DNA from: Thermoplasmata archaeon
GTDB lineage: Archaea > Thermoplasmatota > Thermoplasmata > Thermoplasmatales > Thermoplasmataceae
DNA length: 64,000 nt
Assembly: GCA_021797355.1 (NCBI GenBank)
Contig: JAJZZX010000003.1
Span: 62,001-126,000 of the forward strand
Direction: 5' to 3'
The notes beneath the pieces are model-generated. The model was not told where the DNA came from and made no database searches. It was given only the letters and a program-made list of their open reading frames with translations. Below are positions 16,787 through 27,177 of this stretch, piece by piece (within the stretch, counting starts at the first letter, position 1; every line of letters begins with the position of its first letter). Position numbers and translations under genes: made by a program.

Positions 16787-18583
16787 ATGGTTCAGTATAA
16801 ATGGGTTGCACTCTCCAACACCACGCTTGGGGTACTGATGGCAACAATAAATGGAACCATCACCCTGATATCTCTGCCCGCTATCTTCAGGGGAATCCAG
16901 CTGGACCCTTTCGCTCCAGGCTCGTTCATATACCTGCTCTGGATCCTGATGGGCTTCAACATTGTTACCGCTGTACTTCTTGTAACATTTGGTAGGCTCT
17001 CTGACATCTTTGGAAGGGTGCGTCTTTTCAATGTTGGCTTTGCCATATTTACCTTTGGTTCAGTAATGCTCTACCTCACTCCAGGGTCAGGCGATGCTGC
17101 CGCACAGTACCTTGTAGCCTTCAGAATAGTGCAGGGGGTTGGGGCGTCATTCCTGTTCTCAAACAGTTCAGCAATTATTACGGACGCTTTTCCGGTCAGT
17201 GAAAGGGGAAAGGCTCTCGGCATCAACCAGGTGGCTGCTCTTGGGGGCTCTTTTATAGGCTTAATACTTGGAGGGATACTGTCAGTCATAAACTGGAGGT
17301 ATGTTTTCCTTGTGAGCGTTCCGGTAGGGCTGCTTGGAACAGTCTGGAGCATGATCAAGCTCAAGGATACAGCTCTAAAGGAAGAGGGACAGAAGATTGA
17401 CTATGTTGGAAACATTGTTTTTGGTTCTGGTCTCACAGTTCTGCTGATTGCTATAACCTATGGGCTCCTTCCCTATGGAAGCAGCAATACTGGCTGGTCA
17501 AATCCACTGGTTGTGGCAGGTCTCATCGCTGGCTTCATTCTTCTGTTGGTCTTTCCGTTCGTGGAGAGATATGTCAAACAGCCAATGTTCAAGCTGAAAC
17601 TGTTCCGTAACAGGGCATTTGCAGCTGGAAATTTTGCATCACTGCTTTCTGCCGTTGGGAGAGGGGGTGTGATGCTCATGCTCGTCATACTTCTTCAGGG
17701 AATATGGCTTCCACTTCATGGATACTCATATGCCTCAACACCATTCTGGGCAGGAATATTCATGCTCCCCATGACCGCTGGCTTCATGATCATGGGCCCT
17801 CTGTCAGGAGCGATTTCAGACAGGCACGGTGCCAGGGTCTTGGCCACTGGTGGAATGGTCATCGTGGGGGTAGCTTTTCTGGTTCTCAGCCTCTTCCCCT
17901 ATGACTTCAACTACATGGAATTCGGCATAACTCTCTTTGTAATGGGCATGGGCAACGGCATGTTTGCTGCCCCAAACACAGCGGCCATCATGAATTCGGT
18001 TCCGGCAGAATCCAGGGGGGCTGCATCCGGAATGATGACTACCTTGCGAAATGCCGGGCAAACAGCTAGCATGGGTATGTTCTTCACCATAGTAATAATA
18101 GCCCTATCATCAGGACTGGGCTCATCGTTCGCATCGGCACTCTCCGGCATAGGCGTGTCAAATGCATCCCTCTATGGTTCTGCCCTTGGAAAGGTCCCAC
18201 CCACAATAGCAATTTTTTCCGCATTCCTTGGGGAAAACCCCATGGCAACAATCATAGCCGGCCTTCCAGCTTCCATGCAATCAGGGCTTGCACCATATAT
18301 GGCTACCATAACGGGCAAGACATGGTTTCCAATGGCTCTTGCACCAGCGTTCATGGGGGCGCTGAGGGACGCCTTCTATGTGGGAATGGCACTATCCTTT
18401 GTGGCGGCTGCCGTTTCCCTGCTCAGGGGGAAAAGATATGTTGACAAGGGGGCCACCTATGTGGCGGATATCGGTGCCAAGCCGGAATCTACTCTGGAAG
18501 CAAGCAAATCTGCCCATGAAGGGCCGGGAGAGGGGATATCAGGCAAACCAGGATTCAATCCGTCCACAAACTTGAGGAGATGA
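16787..18583 (+). CDS. MFS multidrug-type transporter, DHA2 (14-helix) family
   Basis: A 598-residue major facilitator protein with about 14 transmembrane helices, the size and layout of EmrB/QacA-type drug/proton antiporters. The loop 2-3 motif reads [13 protein letters not shown] and the motif-C-like stretch [21 protein letters not shown] occurs in helix 5. An extended extracellular loop lies between the last helices (around residues 440-510), and the tail is hydrophilic. The downstream MarR gene starts 4 bases after the stop, the standard arrangement for an efflux pump and its regulator. Substrates cannot be predicted. Confidence 0.9.
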   Translation: MVQYKWVALSNTTLGVLMATINGTITLISLPAIFRGIQLDPFAPGSFIYLLWILMGFNIVTAVLLVTFGRLSDIFGRVRLFNVGFAIFTFGSVMLYLTPGSGDAAAQYLVAFRIVQGVGASFLFSNSSAIITDAFPVSERGKALGINQVAALGGSFIGLILGGILSVINWRYVFLVSVPVGLLGTVWSMIKLKDTALKEEGQKIDYVGNIVFGSGLTVLLIAITYGLLPYGSSNTGWSNPLVVAGLIAGFILLLVFPFVERYVKQPMFKLKLFRNRAFAAGNFASLLSAVGRGGVMLMLVILLQGIWLPLHGYSYASTPFWAGIFMLPMTAGFMIMGPLSGAISDRHGARVLATGGMVIVGVAFLVLSLFPYDFNYMEFGITLFVMGMGNGMFAAPNTAAIMNSVPAESRGAASGMMTTLRNAGQTASMGMFFTIVIIALSSGLGSSFASALSGIGVSNASLYGSALGKVPPTIAIFSAFLGENPMATIIAGLPASMQSGLAPYMATITGKTWFPMALAPAFMGALRDAFYVGMALSFVAAAVSLLRGKRYVDKGATYVADIGAKPESTLEASKSAHEGPGEGISGKPGFNPSTNLRR

Positions 18584-18587
18584 AACT

Positions 18588-19070
18588 ATGGAAGAAGATG
18601 CTAGGAAAGCAAGTCTGGAAATATGGACACTGATTACGTCCATCAACAAGATATGGTCAAGGCAGGCAGAAAGGAGGCTGGTAGAAAATGGTCTCTCCAT
18701 CATGGAGTTCAGGATTCTCAAAACCCTTAACAGGGATGGGCCGCAGCCCATGATAAAGCTTGCAGAAGCCAACATGATAACGCAGGGATGGGTAACAAAT
18801 ATAGTGGACAAGCTTGAGGAGAAGGGGCTTGTCCACAGGGTCCGAAGCCAGTCTGACAGAAGGGTCATAAATATAATTACAACAGAGAAGGGAAGGGAAT
18901 TCTACAATACCATCAAGGAGCTGCATGAAGCTTTTATCATCAGTACAATGAACTTTATGTCCGAGAAGGATAGGGAAGACCTTAAGTGCGTACTGGCGAG
19001 GATGGAGAAACAGCTCAGGGAGACATTTGGCCAGCAGATTGTAGAACTTTCTGCCGAGCAGAAATCGTAA
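18588..19070 (+). CDS. MarR-family transcriptional regulator
   Basis: A 160-residue winged-helix protein of the MarR family. The recognition region (MIKLAEANMITQGWVTNIVDKLEEKGLV) is followed by the wing RVRSQSDRRVINIITTEKG, whose D-R-R is the conserved wing-tip motif. The flanking helices form the dimerisation domain. A strong Shine-Dalgarno GAGGAGATG precedes the ATG, and the gene is coupled to the MFS transporter. It probably controls that transporter in response to a small ligand. Confidence 0.9.
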   Translation: MEEDARKASLEIWTLITSINKIWSRQAERRLVENGLSIMEFRILKTLNRDGPQPMIKLAEANMITQGWVTNIVDKLEEKGLVHRVRSQSDRRVINIITTEKGREFYNTIKELHEAFIISTMNFMSEKDREDLKCVLARMEKQLRETFGQQIVELSAEQKS

Positions 19071-19137
19071 TGGTCCCAAGCCTTTCCATTCCCTGGCCAT
19101 AGGGAGAATTTAAGCATCTGTTTGCCTTAGCCTTAAA

Positions 19138-20694
19138 GTGTTTGCCCAGAGGTCGCCCATCATCATCATACAGAACGTTGCAAGCGCACTTATGGGATTC
19201 GTGGGGCTCTTCTTTATCCTGCGTTACATAGGAACTCTGGACTGGGGTTTTGTAGCATTTGGAATTGGCTTCGTTGGTATATTCTCGCTTATAGGCGACC
19301 TTGGCTATTCGACTGCCCACACAATAAAGATTTCCCATGGTGAGGATATAGCAGCCTGCAATGCTACATTTCTGACCATAAAGGCTTCACTTTCATTGCT
19401 TTTTGCGGTTCTAGTGGTTGGGGCACTAGAATTCTGGGTTCATGTTCTGCATCGCGGATTCCAATCGCCAGTGGAGTACTGGATTATCCTCTCTCTGATA
19501 CCCTATTTCATCTTCCAGAACATGGTTGGATTTACGACGTCATACTTCAGGGCCACTCTCAAGTCTGTTAGGACAGCCCTCCCCCCACTCATAGAGGCAG
19601 TGTTCCGCAATTCAGTCTTCATTGGGATTGCGGTCATAATAAGATTCCACTCGGGAATATCTGGATATTACGATGCACTGTACCTCTCTACAACATACAG
19701 CATATCGTATTCGCTGTACTTTGCATTTTCCATTGCGCTGGGAAGGCCCTGGCAGATATCAAAGCCTTCACGAAAGCTTTTCATGGAATACACTGCCATT
19801 GCGCTGCCACTGATGCTTGTCACCTCGGTTGGCACAATAAGCGGGAACATAGACAAGGTAGTTATCCAGCTGTTCTGGCATGCATATGCCACAGGAGCAT
19901 TCTATACAAGCCAAACAATAGCAGCGATTGTCACAACGCTCAGCGGTTCAATGTCAACATTCTTTGTCCCCCTCCTCATAAAATACCAGAAGCTTGAGGG
20001 GAAGGAGGCACACAACAGGTCAATTCATGAATTTGAGCGGCTGATCTCACTCTACACCCTTCCGGTTGTTATACCAATGTCAATGCTGGCATTATTCATA
20101 ATGAATATCTTCACAGCGGCATATATATCATACAGCCTGATGCTTTCCCTCCTTTCTTGGAGGGCCTACTTCAGCGCCATAAATACGCCATATTCATCAA
20201 GCATCGTTAGCAGGTCCAGGACAGGCACCGTTGCAATAATAGATACATCTCTTGTGCTGCTGAATATAGCGTTGATACTGGTGCTGGTTCCTCCAAGCAT
20301 ATTCGGCTTCAGCAGGATATCGCTAGGTGCATTCGGGGCTGCATACGCAATGCTCGCCGGTGGCGTCATTTCAGCAACAGTCTACAGGATTGTGGTGATC
20401 AGGATGGAAGGGATTACCCCAAACTTTGCCATATTCAGGCAGGTCATTCCGGCAGCTGCACAGGCTGCATTCATAATAGCAGTAACCAAGATGATCGTGC
20501 CGAAGGACATACTTGTTCTGGCACCTCTTGTTCTGGCATCAATGCTGCTATATTTCGCTGTAGCGATGATCATCAGGGAAACCTCATGGGGGGAACTGAA
20601 AAACATAATTGCAAACTTCAGTCCAGTTGCAATTAGGAAGAGATTTTCAGAAGAGAATTCAGAGAGTGATGAAAAAATAACTGGTTCAGGATGA
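19138..20694 (+). CDS. Wzx-like polysaccharide flippase (MATE/MVF superfamily)
   Basis: A 518-residue protein with about 14 transmembrane helices that probably flips a lipid-linked oligosaccharide across the membrane. It resembles O-antigen/teichoic-acid export proteins: an early helix pair with FVGLFFILRYIGTLDWGFVAF, then F-S-L-I-G-D-L-G-Y near residue 60, and the long internal duplication typical of the superfamily. The start is GTG, about 27 bases after a GAATTTAAG box. The last 9 bases overlap the 3' end of the convergent MFS gene. It fits with the GT2, GmhA/B and methyltransferase genes of the window, although these are kilobases away. Confidence 0.8.
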   Translation: MFAQRSPIIIIQNVASALMGFVGLFFILRYIGTLDWGFVAFGIGFVGIFSLIGDLGYSTAHTIKISHGEDIAACNATFLTIKASLSLLFAVLVVGALEFWVHVLHRGFQSPVEYWIILSLIPYFIFQNMVGFTTSYFRATLKSVRTALPPLIEAVFRNSVFIGIAVIIRFHSGISGYYDALYLSTTYSISYSLYFAFSIALGRPWQISKPSRKLFMEYTAIALPLMLVTSVGTISGNIDKVVIQLFWHAYATGAFYTSQTIAAIVTTLSGSMSTFFVPLLIKYQKLEGKEAHNRSIHEFERLISLYTLPVVIPMSMLALFIMNIFTAAYISYSLMLSLLSWRAYFSAINTPYSSSIVSRSRTGTVAIIDTSLVLLNIALILVLVPPSIFGFSRISLGAFGAAYAMLAGGVISATVYRIVVIRMEGITPNFAIFRQVIPAAAQAAFIIAVTKMIVPKDILVLAPLVLASMLLYFAVAMIIRETSWGELKNIIANFSPVAIRKRFSEENSESDEKITGSG

Positions 20695-22011
20695 ATCATA
20701 GGCGTCGGGTTTGGCCTTCTTCTCGCTTAGCCCATTTATATCTGAAGTGTACCCAAATATTTCCCGGAATATGAATATGCTTGCGAATAGCCCGGCAGCA
20801 GGTGCTGCAACAACGAGAAGCGTTGCCCACCCCAGTCCCGCTGAATCAATGATTGAAGGAAAAAGGAAGGTAGTGATGAACGCAGGAATAGTTGCTGCAA
20901 AATTTGCAAGGCCCGTGATTCGCCCTTTGAGGGCAGGATCGGCAACAAGGGACTGCGAGGTCAGAATGGGCTGGCTATTCCAGTGGTTTCCCCAGACAAA
21001 AAGCACAATGAAGAGTGGCACAAGGTAGTATATCTGAAAGATCAGAGCCAATCCGGAGCCGACTATGGCAGCCATTGTGATGGCATATCCCCTATAGCTC
21101 AGTTTTTTCAGCCCTATTCTGGAAACAATCAGAGGGCCCAGGTATCCCGCCGGGATTCCCACGGAATATACTGCGAGTATAATCAGCCTGCTGCCAATCT
21201 CCCCTGAAATATCCATGCTCGTTATAATAAGGGGGATGAAGAACGCAAAGGTTCCAACTTCAATGGTGCTTGCTGCGCCTGATATCCAGGAGAATGTGCT
21301 TGTCCTCCTTAGGACTGGGTCACTCGAAATATCCTTAAATATAGATCTTAAACCAGAATGAATGCCAGGCCTATGCAACCTGGAAGCTTCCCATTCAGTT
21401 GATTCTGCCATCCGGTAAACAATAGCAAGTGCAACGGAAGCGGGAATTATGGAGATAAGAACTGAAATTTTCCATACCAGGGCCTGAGAAACCCCAATGA
21501 AGATGAGGAGGAGCACGGCAAGATTTATCGATACAATGGCAAGGCTGGCCATCAGAGTGTTCTTGGTTCCAGTGATTTCGCGCTTTCCAGGCGGGAGGCT
21601 CTCCATAAGATAGGCATATCCATTGGCCAGGTCAGAACCTACAGGTATGCCCGCAATGAATCTAACCACAATGAACATGGTAACATTGGCAGACAATGCC
21701 GTCAGAAGTGCGGAGAAAATGAAGAGAATCATGTTCCCTGCAAAGACGCGCTTTCTGCCAAATCTGTCAGTAAGCCATCCGCCCAGCAAGGAACCAAGCG
21801 AAGACCCAGCAATAATTGCTCCCGTTGCAGTACCAAGAAGATAGGAATTCAGCGAGAAGGACTTCTCAATGAAGAGTGACAGCATGGGAACGGAGAAGTA
21901 GTTCCATTCGTCCACGAAAATGGAAAGCAGTATTAGGGGGCCGGCATTATTCCATTGCCTAACAGGGGGCAACCTCTTCGTTTCCATGGACGATAGACCC
22001 TCAGTGATCAT
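20686..22011 (-). CDS. MFS transporter (sugar-porter/metabolite type)
   Basis: A 441-residue, 12-helix major facilitator. The loop 2-3 signature GGWLTDRFGRKRVF is clear and the V-x-R-F-I-x-G-I-P-V-G-S-D segment in helix 4 matches sugar-porter and MHS-type carriers. It is transcribed away from the TrmB regulator, with only about 165 bases between the two starts. A carbohydrate-related substrate is therefore possible but unproven. The ATG at 22011 lies about 25 bases after ATTTATGATAA on the minus strand, so the transcript may be leaderless. Confidence 0.85.
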   Translation of the reverse strand: MITEGLSSMETKRLPPVRQWNNAGPLILLSIFVDEWNYFSVPMLSLFIEKSFSLNSYLLGTATGAIIAGSSLGSLLGGWLTDRFGRKRVFAGNMILFIFSALLTALSANVTMFIVVRFIAGIPVGSDLANGYAYLMESLPPGKREITGTKNTLMASLAIVSINLAVLLLIFIGVSQALVWKISVLISIIPASVALAIVYRMAESTEWEASRLHRPGIHSGLRSIFKDISSDPVLRRTSTFSWISGAASTIEVGTFAFFIPLIITSMDISGEIGSRLIILAVYSVGIPAGYLGPLIVSRIGLKKLSYRGYAITMAAIVGSGLALIFQIYYLVPLFIVLFVWGNHWNSQPILTSQSLVADPALKGRITGLANFAATIPAFITTFLFPSIIDSAGLGWATLLVVAAPAAGLFASIFIFREIFGYTSDINGLSEKKAKPDAYDSS

Positions 22012-22175
22012 TTCCTTTCCGTATCAATTTATCATAAATGTGGATTTTGATAGGTGCAATGGCATGTTCATGGAAAATTATGAGATCATAAATCATGATC
22101 CATCCGTGTCAACAGTAAGTACATGCTGTCAATTCCATTGGCAGGTATTAAATTATTATCCCGTATTGCCTATTT

Positions 22176-23192
22176 ATGGCTGAAGATGTTTTCGAAAATC
22201 TTAAGAAATTTGGATTGACATCTTACGAAATTAAGGCTTACAGGGCATTGCTTCTGAACGGGCCAATGACCCCTATGGAAACAGTTTCAGTTGCGGGAAT
22301 ACCACAGCCAAGGATATACGATGTCCTTCAAAGCCTTCTCAGTGAAGGACTCATAGAGGTAAGTCCCGGAAAGAAGAAAATATACAGGGCTAAAGACGTT
22401 AAATCAGCTTTTAGCAGCAAGCTCGCCGAGATGTCAATAGACCTTGAAAGAATATCAAAGGAGGCGTCGAGGCGGAGCAAAACAAAGGAGGGAAAGAATC
22501 CGCTGATCTGGATGGTCCAGTCGGAGAGCAAGATTAGAGCTGAGATGAGGAGAATGATTGACCAGTCTGCAGATGAACTCATATTGTCACTCAAGTATGA
22601 GCTCCTTCACAGATTGAGAAAGAATATCAGGGCCGCACTGGACCGTGGAGTTTTAGTAGTAATCGTTGTCTTTCCTGACACAAATCCGGAAGATATCAGC
22701 GATCTGCAGGCCGCTGCCATAAAACAGAGAAAAGGTTTTGCTTCTGAAGTTATAATTTCAGACAGGACCTCCTCAATTATAAAAATCGATAACGGAAATT
22801 ATGACCAGAATTATGCAATTGCAATTGAGGAGGACGAGATAATACACATTACCAGCTACTATTTTTACCACACAATATGGACTCCAAGCATTAATGTGAG
22901 GGAATTGCCGATCCGTTCACCACTCAGGGTCAGAACAAGCTGGCTAGCCTGTGAAATACTTGACAGGCAACTTCAGTCTGGCAGCCAGGTTATCAAGGGA
23001 ACTGTTTATGGCAGAATGAAGGGAAAGGAAGTTAGCATCACCGGAAATATCACAAGGGTGGAAATTGAGCCTGGATATAAACACACATTTTATATCTCCA
23101 GGAACAAGGCTGAATATTCAGTGGGAGGAAAGTCAGCAAGAATTGAGGACATTGCAATGACTTCAGTACATCTGAGACTAAATACTACTTGA
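22176..23192 (+). CDS. trmB: TrmB-family sugar-sensing transcriptional regulator
   Basis: A full-length TrmB-type regulator of 338 residues. The N-terminal winged helix (SYEIKAYRALLLNGPMTP then IPQPRIYDVLQSLLSEGLI) binds DNA, a charged coiled-coil linker spans about residues 80-105, and the C-terminal two-thirds match the TrmB sugar-binding region (PLIWMVQSESKIRAEMRRM then a beta-rich end). In Thermococcales TrmB represses the maltose/trehalose transporter and is released by sugars. Here it sits directly upstream of two glycosidases and near a Mal-type transporter, making it the obvious regulator of that locus. TTAAATTATT about 25 bases before the ATG suggests a leaderless transcript. Confidence 0.9.
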   Translation: MAEDVFENLKKFGLTSYEIKAYRALLLNGPMTPMETVSVAGIPQPRIYDVLQSLLSEGLIEVSPGKKKIYRAKDVKSAFSSKLAEMSIDLERISKEASRRSKTKEGKNPLIWMVQSESKIRAEMRRMIDQSADELILSLKYELLHRLRKNIRAALDRGVLVVIVVFPDTNPEDISDLQAAAIKQRKGFASEVIISDRTSSIIKIDNGNYDQNYAIAIEEDEIIHITSYYFYHTIWTPSINVRELPIRSPLRVRTSWLACEILDRQLQSGSQVIKGTVYGRMKGKEVSITGNITRVEIEPGYKHTFYISRNKAEYSVGGKSARIEDIAMTSVHLRLNTT

Positions 23193-23388
23193 AGTATGAT
23201 TATTTTAAAGAATATGACAAATAAATTGTATACTGCATATTTTTTCACAGAAAGCACATTAGATAGCCTTTAACTTTGTTTGTAAAGATGAAAAACTAAT
23301 AAATATTACATTCTATAAAAAAATAGGGATAAATCGGAAAATTCTCATTTCTACAGAAAAAATATATGCTTCAGAGATATGTAATTCT

Positions 23389-25284
23389 GTGTTGATAAAA
23401 ATCTATGAATCCAGAAATTACTATAGGGTCAAGATTGGATCTTACGATCCTGTCATAAAATTCTCATCCCCGGGCGAGGCAGAGATTGATTCTGGTTCCC
23501 TAGGGAACATAGCCGGCAACATGGAGGTATCTCTGGCAAAGGACAGCATCAACATACAGTTTGATCTGGATCCATCTTCCCACGTCCTTGGATTGGGCGA
23601 AAGAGCATTCGGCATTGACAGGAAGCGGAAGAAATTGATTTCTGTAAACAAGGATCCTGGAGGCTATGTCAGGGGTGTCGATCCAATATACCTTCCACTG
23701 CCATTTTTCCTTCAGTTGACTGACGGAGCATGCCTTGGTGTATTCGTAAACCATCCGGGAAAGGTTCTTTTTGATTTTGGGGTGGAGACGTACAACAAAT
23801 CAACCGTGACCGTATTCGATTCAGGATGCGAGGTCTTCATATTCAAGTCATCGAGCATTAAGGATGTTGTTAGATCATTCATTGAGCTGACTGGCAAGCC
23901 TTTCCTACCACCATACTGGAGCATTGGACATGCAATTTCAAGATATACATACTATCCGGCAAGCTCAGTTCTGGAAATTATAGAGAAGTACCAGAAGTTT
24001 GTGCCAGTTGAGGCAGTGTATCTTGATATCCACTATATGGACAGATACAAACTTTTTACCTGGGATCCAGCCAAATTCGGCAACGGCAGGGAGTTTGTGG
24101 AAAAAGTCCATGACAGGGGTACAAAGGTCATCCCAATAATTGATCCTAGCATCAAATCTGACCAGAGTTATTCGCTTTTTGTTGAGGGCATGGGAAATTA
24201 TATTGAAACACCAAACTCAGATATCTATCATGGAAAAATGTGGCCTGGAGACTCGGTATTTCTTGATTTCTTAAACGAGAAATCAAGGGATCTTTGGAAG
24301 AAATATGTAACTGAGTTCCATAAAACAGGAGTCGATGGCATCTGGCTCGACATGAATGAGCCTACCATACTGTCCGAGGATCATCTGTTGGACGCAAATG
24401 CTATACATCACCTGGACGACGGTTCTCCCATAATCCATGAAAAGGTCAGGAATGCCTATCCATACTTCCAGGCAAAGGCCACATTCGAGGCCTTGAGTTC
24501 AGTCAGCAAAGAGCCGTTCGTTCTTTCAAGATCGGGTTATGCCGGTATACAGAAATACGCAGCTGTCTGGACGGGGGATAACAAATCAAGCTGGGATGAC
24601 GTAAAGCTCCAGATTTCGGTCGTAACCAGCCTATCCATTTCTGGCGTTACAGTTGTAGGGTGTGATCTTGGCGGATTTTTTTCCGACAGCGATCCGGAAA
24701 TGCTGGCAGCCTATTACAGGATGGCGCTTTTCTTTCCGCTGTACCGCAACCACAAGACCATTAACGGGAACGATCAGGAAGTGTTCCTTATGCCTTCTAA
24801 ATTCAGGGATGACATAATGGCATCAGTGAAACTCAGGTACGACTTCATGGACTACATCTACTCAATCCTGTATAATTCACACAGTGAGGGGGTGCCAGCT
24901 GTAGTGCCCCTGCCGTATGAATTTCCCCTGGATGGTGATTCTTATTACGCTGAAGACGAATACATGCTTGGACCAGGGTTGCTGTATGCACCTCAGATAT
25001 ATCAGTGCAGGGAGGAAAGGGAAGTATATCTTCCGGAAGGCAACTGGCTTGAATTCTGGTCCAGAAAAGTTATCAAGGGCTCCGCATATTATCGAACGAA
25101 GGAAAAATTCCCAGTATATATCAGAGAGAATTCGTGCGTTGTTTACAGGAAGAAAATAATAGTTTTTGGGAAAGGCAAATTTACCCTTTATATTTCAGGC
25201 CAAGTGGTTACAGTGGATTCCGACGGCGCACACGTTGAAGTTACTCCACGGGTGGATGGTTACACTGCTGAGGTCTACTCTTGA
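23389..25284 (+). CDS. Alpha-glucosidase, glycoside hydrolase family 31
   Basis: A GH31 enzyme of 631 residues that releases glucose from the non-reducing end of maltooligosaccharides. The nucleophile motif is WLDMNEP (D321) and the acid/base is in WTGDN (D397). The substrate-binding stretch YLDIHYMDRYKLFTWD lies upstream. The C-terminal beta domains follow the barrel. No signal peptide is present, so it acts in the cytoplasm on imported sugar. The start is GTG at 23389, about 25 bases after AATATATG, with no Shine-Dalgarno site. It is followed 12 bases later by the GH13 gene, forming an operon. Confidence 0.95.
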   Translation: MLIKIYESRNYYRVKIGSYDPVIKFSSPGEAEIDSGSLGNIAGNMEVSLAKDSINIQFDLDPSSHVLGLGERAFGIDRKRKKLISVNKDPGGYVRGVDPIYLPLPFFLQLTDGACLGVFVNHPGKVLFDFGVETYNKSTVTVFDSGCEVFIFKSSSIKDVVRSFIELTGKPFLPPYWSIGHAISRYTYYPASSVLEIIEKYQKFVPVEAVYLDIHYMDRYKLFTWDPAKFGNGREFVEKVHDRGTKVIPIIDPSIKSDQSYSLFVEGMGNYIETPNSDIYHGKMWPGDSVFLDFLNEKSRDLWKKYVTEFHKTGVDGIWLDMNEPTILSEDHLLDANAIHHLDDGSPIIHEKVRNAYPYFQAKATFEALSSVSKEPFVLSRSGYAGIQKYAAVWTGDNKSSWDDVKLQISVVTSLSISGVTVVGCDLGGFFSDSDPEMLAAYYRMALFFPLYRNHKTINGNDQEVFLMPSKFRDDIMASVKLRYDFMDYIYSILYNSHSEGVPAVVPLPYEFPLDGDSYYAEDEYMLGPGLLYAPQIYQCREEREVYLPEGNWLEFWSRKVIKGSAYYRTKEKFPVYIRENSCVVYRKKIIVFGKGKFTLYISGQVVTVDSDGAHVEVTPRVDGYTAEVYS

Positions 25285-25296
25285 TGGATATACAGC

Positions 25297-27174
25297 ATGA
25301 TCAGTGAAGTGGATTTAGGTTATTTGCACAGGGTATCATTCTCTGTTAAATTTTTGCCTGGAGACAATAACTGCTACTTAAGCGGTACTTTCAACTGTTT
25401 TGGAGACGGAAGCATCCAGATGGAACTTCGCGATGGGAACTGGGTGGCCACACTTGACCTCTTACCAGGGAAATACAGGTACTATTTCGAAATAAACCAG
25501 TACTGCAAAGTAGACCACAACAGGGAAATCATTAGAAAGCCCATGGAACTGATGCTGAAGCAGACTGGAATTTATCACGATCCTGGAGACAGCAGGCTGT
25601 CAACTTCGCTGCCCGGCATTAAGGTGCTCAGGTGCATCACGGAACCTGCAATATGTGATTTGAAGCTTGTTACTGGCAGCAACAGCACAATAAGACCGGA
25701 AGTTACTGCCAGAATGGAGACTCACAACGTCTTCGAATTCATTATCCAGGAATGCAATAGCTATTATTTTACATCAGAAGACTCCCGGCTGAAGGCCGGC
25801 CCGTTCCATTGTGAATCCGGAGAGCCTGAAACATCGGGTTCAAACATAATCTATCAGGTATTTCCTGATAGATTTTCCAGATCCGGTCCTGCAGGCAATT
25901 TTGCCCCATGGGACTCAATACCAGATTCAAGGTCCTTATTTGGAGGGAATATCAGGGGCATAATTGAAAAGCTGCCATATATTAAGGGCTTGGGTGTCGA
26001 TCACTTATATCTCAATCCATTCTTCACTTCACAGAGCAACCATAGGTACGACGTCGATGATTATTTCCAGGTGGACCCAGTCCTGGGAACCAACACTGAT
26101 CTCATTGATCTTGGCAAAGAATTGAGTAAGAAGGGGATGCATTTCATTATTGACATGGTGTTCAACCACACGTCAGTGTTCTTTCCTGTCTTCAGAAGAA
26201 GCATTGATGATGGCGACAAGACAGCGAGGGAATGGTACTGTTTCATTGATGGCCAAAGCTTGAACTGTTCTGGAAATGCTAGCAAGAGCCTTACTGATGC
26301 CCGTGCACTTTCCTACCAGTGTTTCAAAGAATTTCCGCGTATGCCCAAGCTTAATCATGGAAACGAGGAGGTGCGAAAACTGATGCTAAGGGTGATGGAA
26401 TACTATTCTGAAATCTTGCCGTTGTCTTACATGCGATATGATGTGGCAGATTCAATCGATCTTGGTGCAATGAGATCGGTACTAGGGCATTTCAGGAAAG
26501 AATATCCGAAAATCGGGCACATCGCGGAAATATGGTGCGATCCAGATATTTTTACTCGTGACGGCCTTTACGATAGCGCCATAAACTTTCCACTGAGGCA
26601 GATCATCATTGATCTTGTCAGGGGGAAGATTGGCTCCAGAAAATTCAATTATGAACTGGTGAAGATGAGATCTCACGCTCCTCAATCTGCTCTCAAGAAA
26701 ATGATGAACATAGTTGGGAATCATGATACTGAAAGAGTCAGCACTTTACTTGGTAATAAGGAAGCAGCCCTGCTCTCTTATGCTCTGCTATTCATGTTTG
26801 ACGGAATGCCCACAATATATTATGGAGACGAGACCGGGCTCGTGGGCGGAAGAGACCCAGACTGCAGGAGAACCATGCCATGGGACAATTTGGATCTAGA
26901 TCTTATTGAAGAGTTCAGGAAACTTGCAGATATAAGAAAAAAGTATGATGTGATGAGGAATGGCTATGTAAAGCTGGCAAGAAGAAAGTCAGGTATCTTC
27001 GAACTCACCAAAGTGAACGGAAAGGAATCAATGACGATGCGATTTTCAATTTCGGAAGGAGAAATCCATCTGAACAGAATAAAGCATGTATTGGCACACA
27101 ATGTTTTGGAAATTGGGAATAGTGTTATATTCTCCAAATATTCCTTTTCGATAGAGGTTAAGGCATGCACATGA
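25297..27174 (+). CDS. GH13 cyclomaltodextrinase/neopullulanase-type glycosidase
   Basis: A 625-residue GH13 enzyme with an N-terminal starch-binding-like beta domain (GTFNCFGDGS...WVATLDLLPGKYRYYFE, residues about 28-70). The catalytic barrel shows IYQVFPDRF, then DMVFNHTS, the nucleophile in MRYDVADS (D382), the acid/base in IAEIWCD (E411) and the stabiliser in VGNHDTER (D477). This set fits the GH13_20 group, which hydrolyses cyclodextrins, pullulan and maltooligosaccharides. No signal peptide is present, so it works with the adjacent GH31 enzyme on internalised sugars. Its stop lies 3 bases from the convergent malK stop. Confidence 0.92.
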   Translation: MISEVDLGYLHRVSFSVKFLPGDNNCYLSGTFNCFGDGSIQMELRDGNWVATLDLLPGKYRYYFEINQYCKVDHNREIIRKPMELMLKQTGIYHDPGDSRLSTSLPGIKVLRCITEPAICDLKLVTGSNSTIRPEVTARMETHNVFEFIIQECNSYYFTSEDSRLKAGPFHCESGEPETSGSNIIYQVFPDRFSRSGPAGNFAPWDSIPDSRSLFGGNIRGIIEKLPYIKGLGVDHLYLNPFFTSQSNHRYDVDDYFQVDPVLGTNTDLIDLGKELSKKGMHFIIDMVFNHTSVFFPVFRRSIDDGDKTAREWYCFIDGQSLNCSGNASKSLTDARALSYQCFKEFPRMPKLNHGNEEVRKLMLRVMEYYSEILPLSYMRYDVADSIDLGAMRSVLGHFRKEYPKIGHIAEIWCDPDIFTRDGLYDSAINFPLRQIIIDLVRGKIGSRKFNYELVKMRSHAPQSALKKMMNIVGNHDTERVSTLLGNKEAALLSYALLFMFDGMPTIYYGDETGLVGGRDPDCRRTMPWDNLDLDLIEEFRKLADIRKKYDVMRNGYVKLARRKSGIFELTKVNGKESMTMRFSISEGEIHLNRIKHVLAHNVLEIGNSVIFSKYSFSIEVKACT

Positions 27175-27177
27175 CAA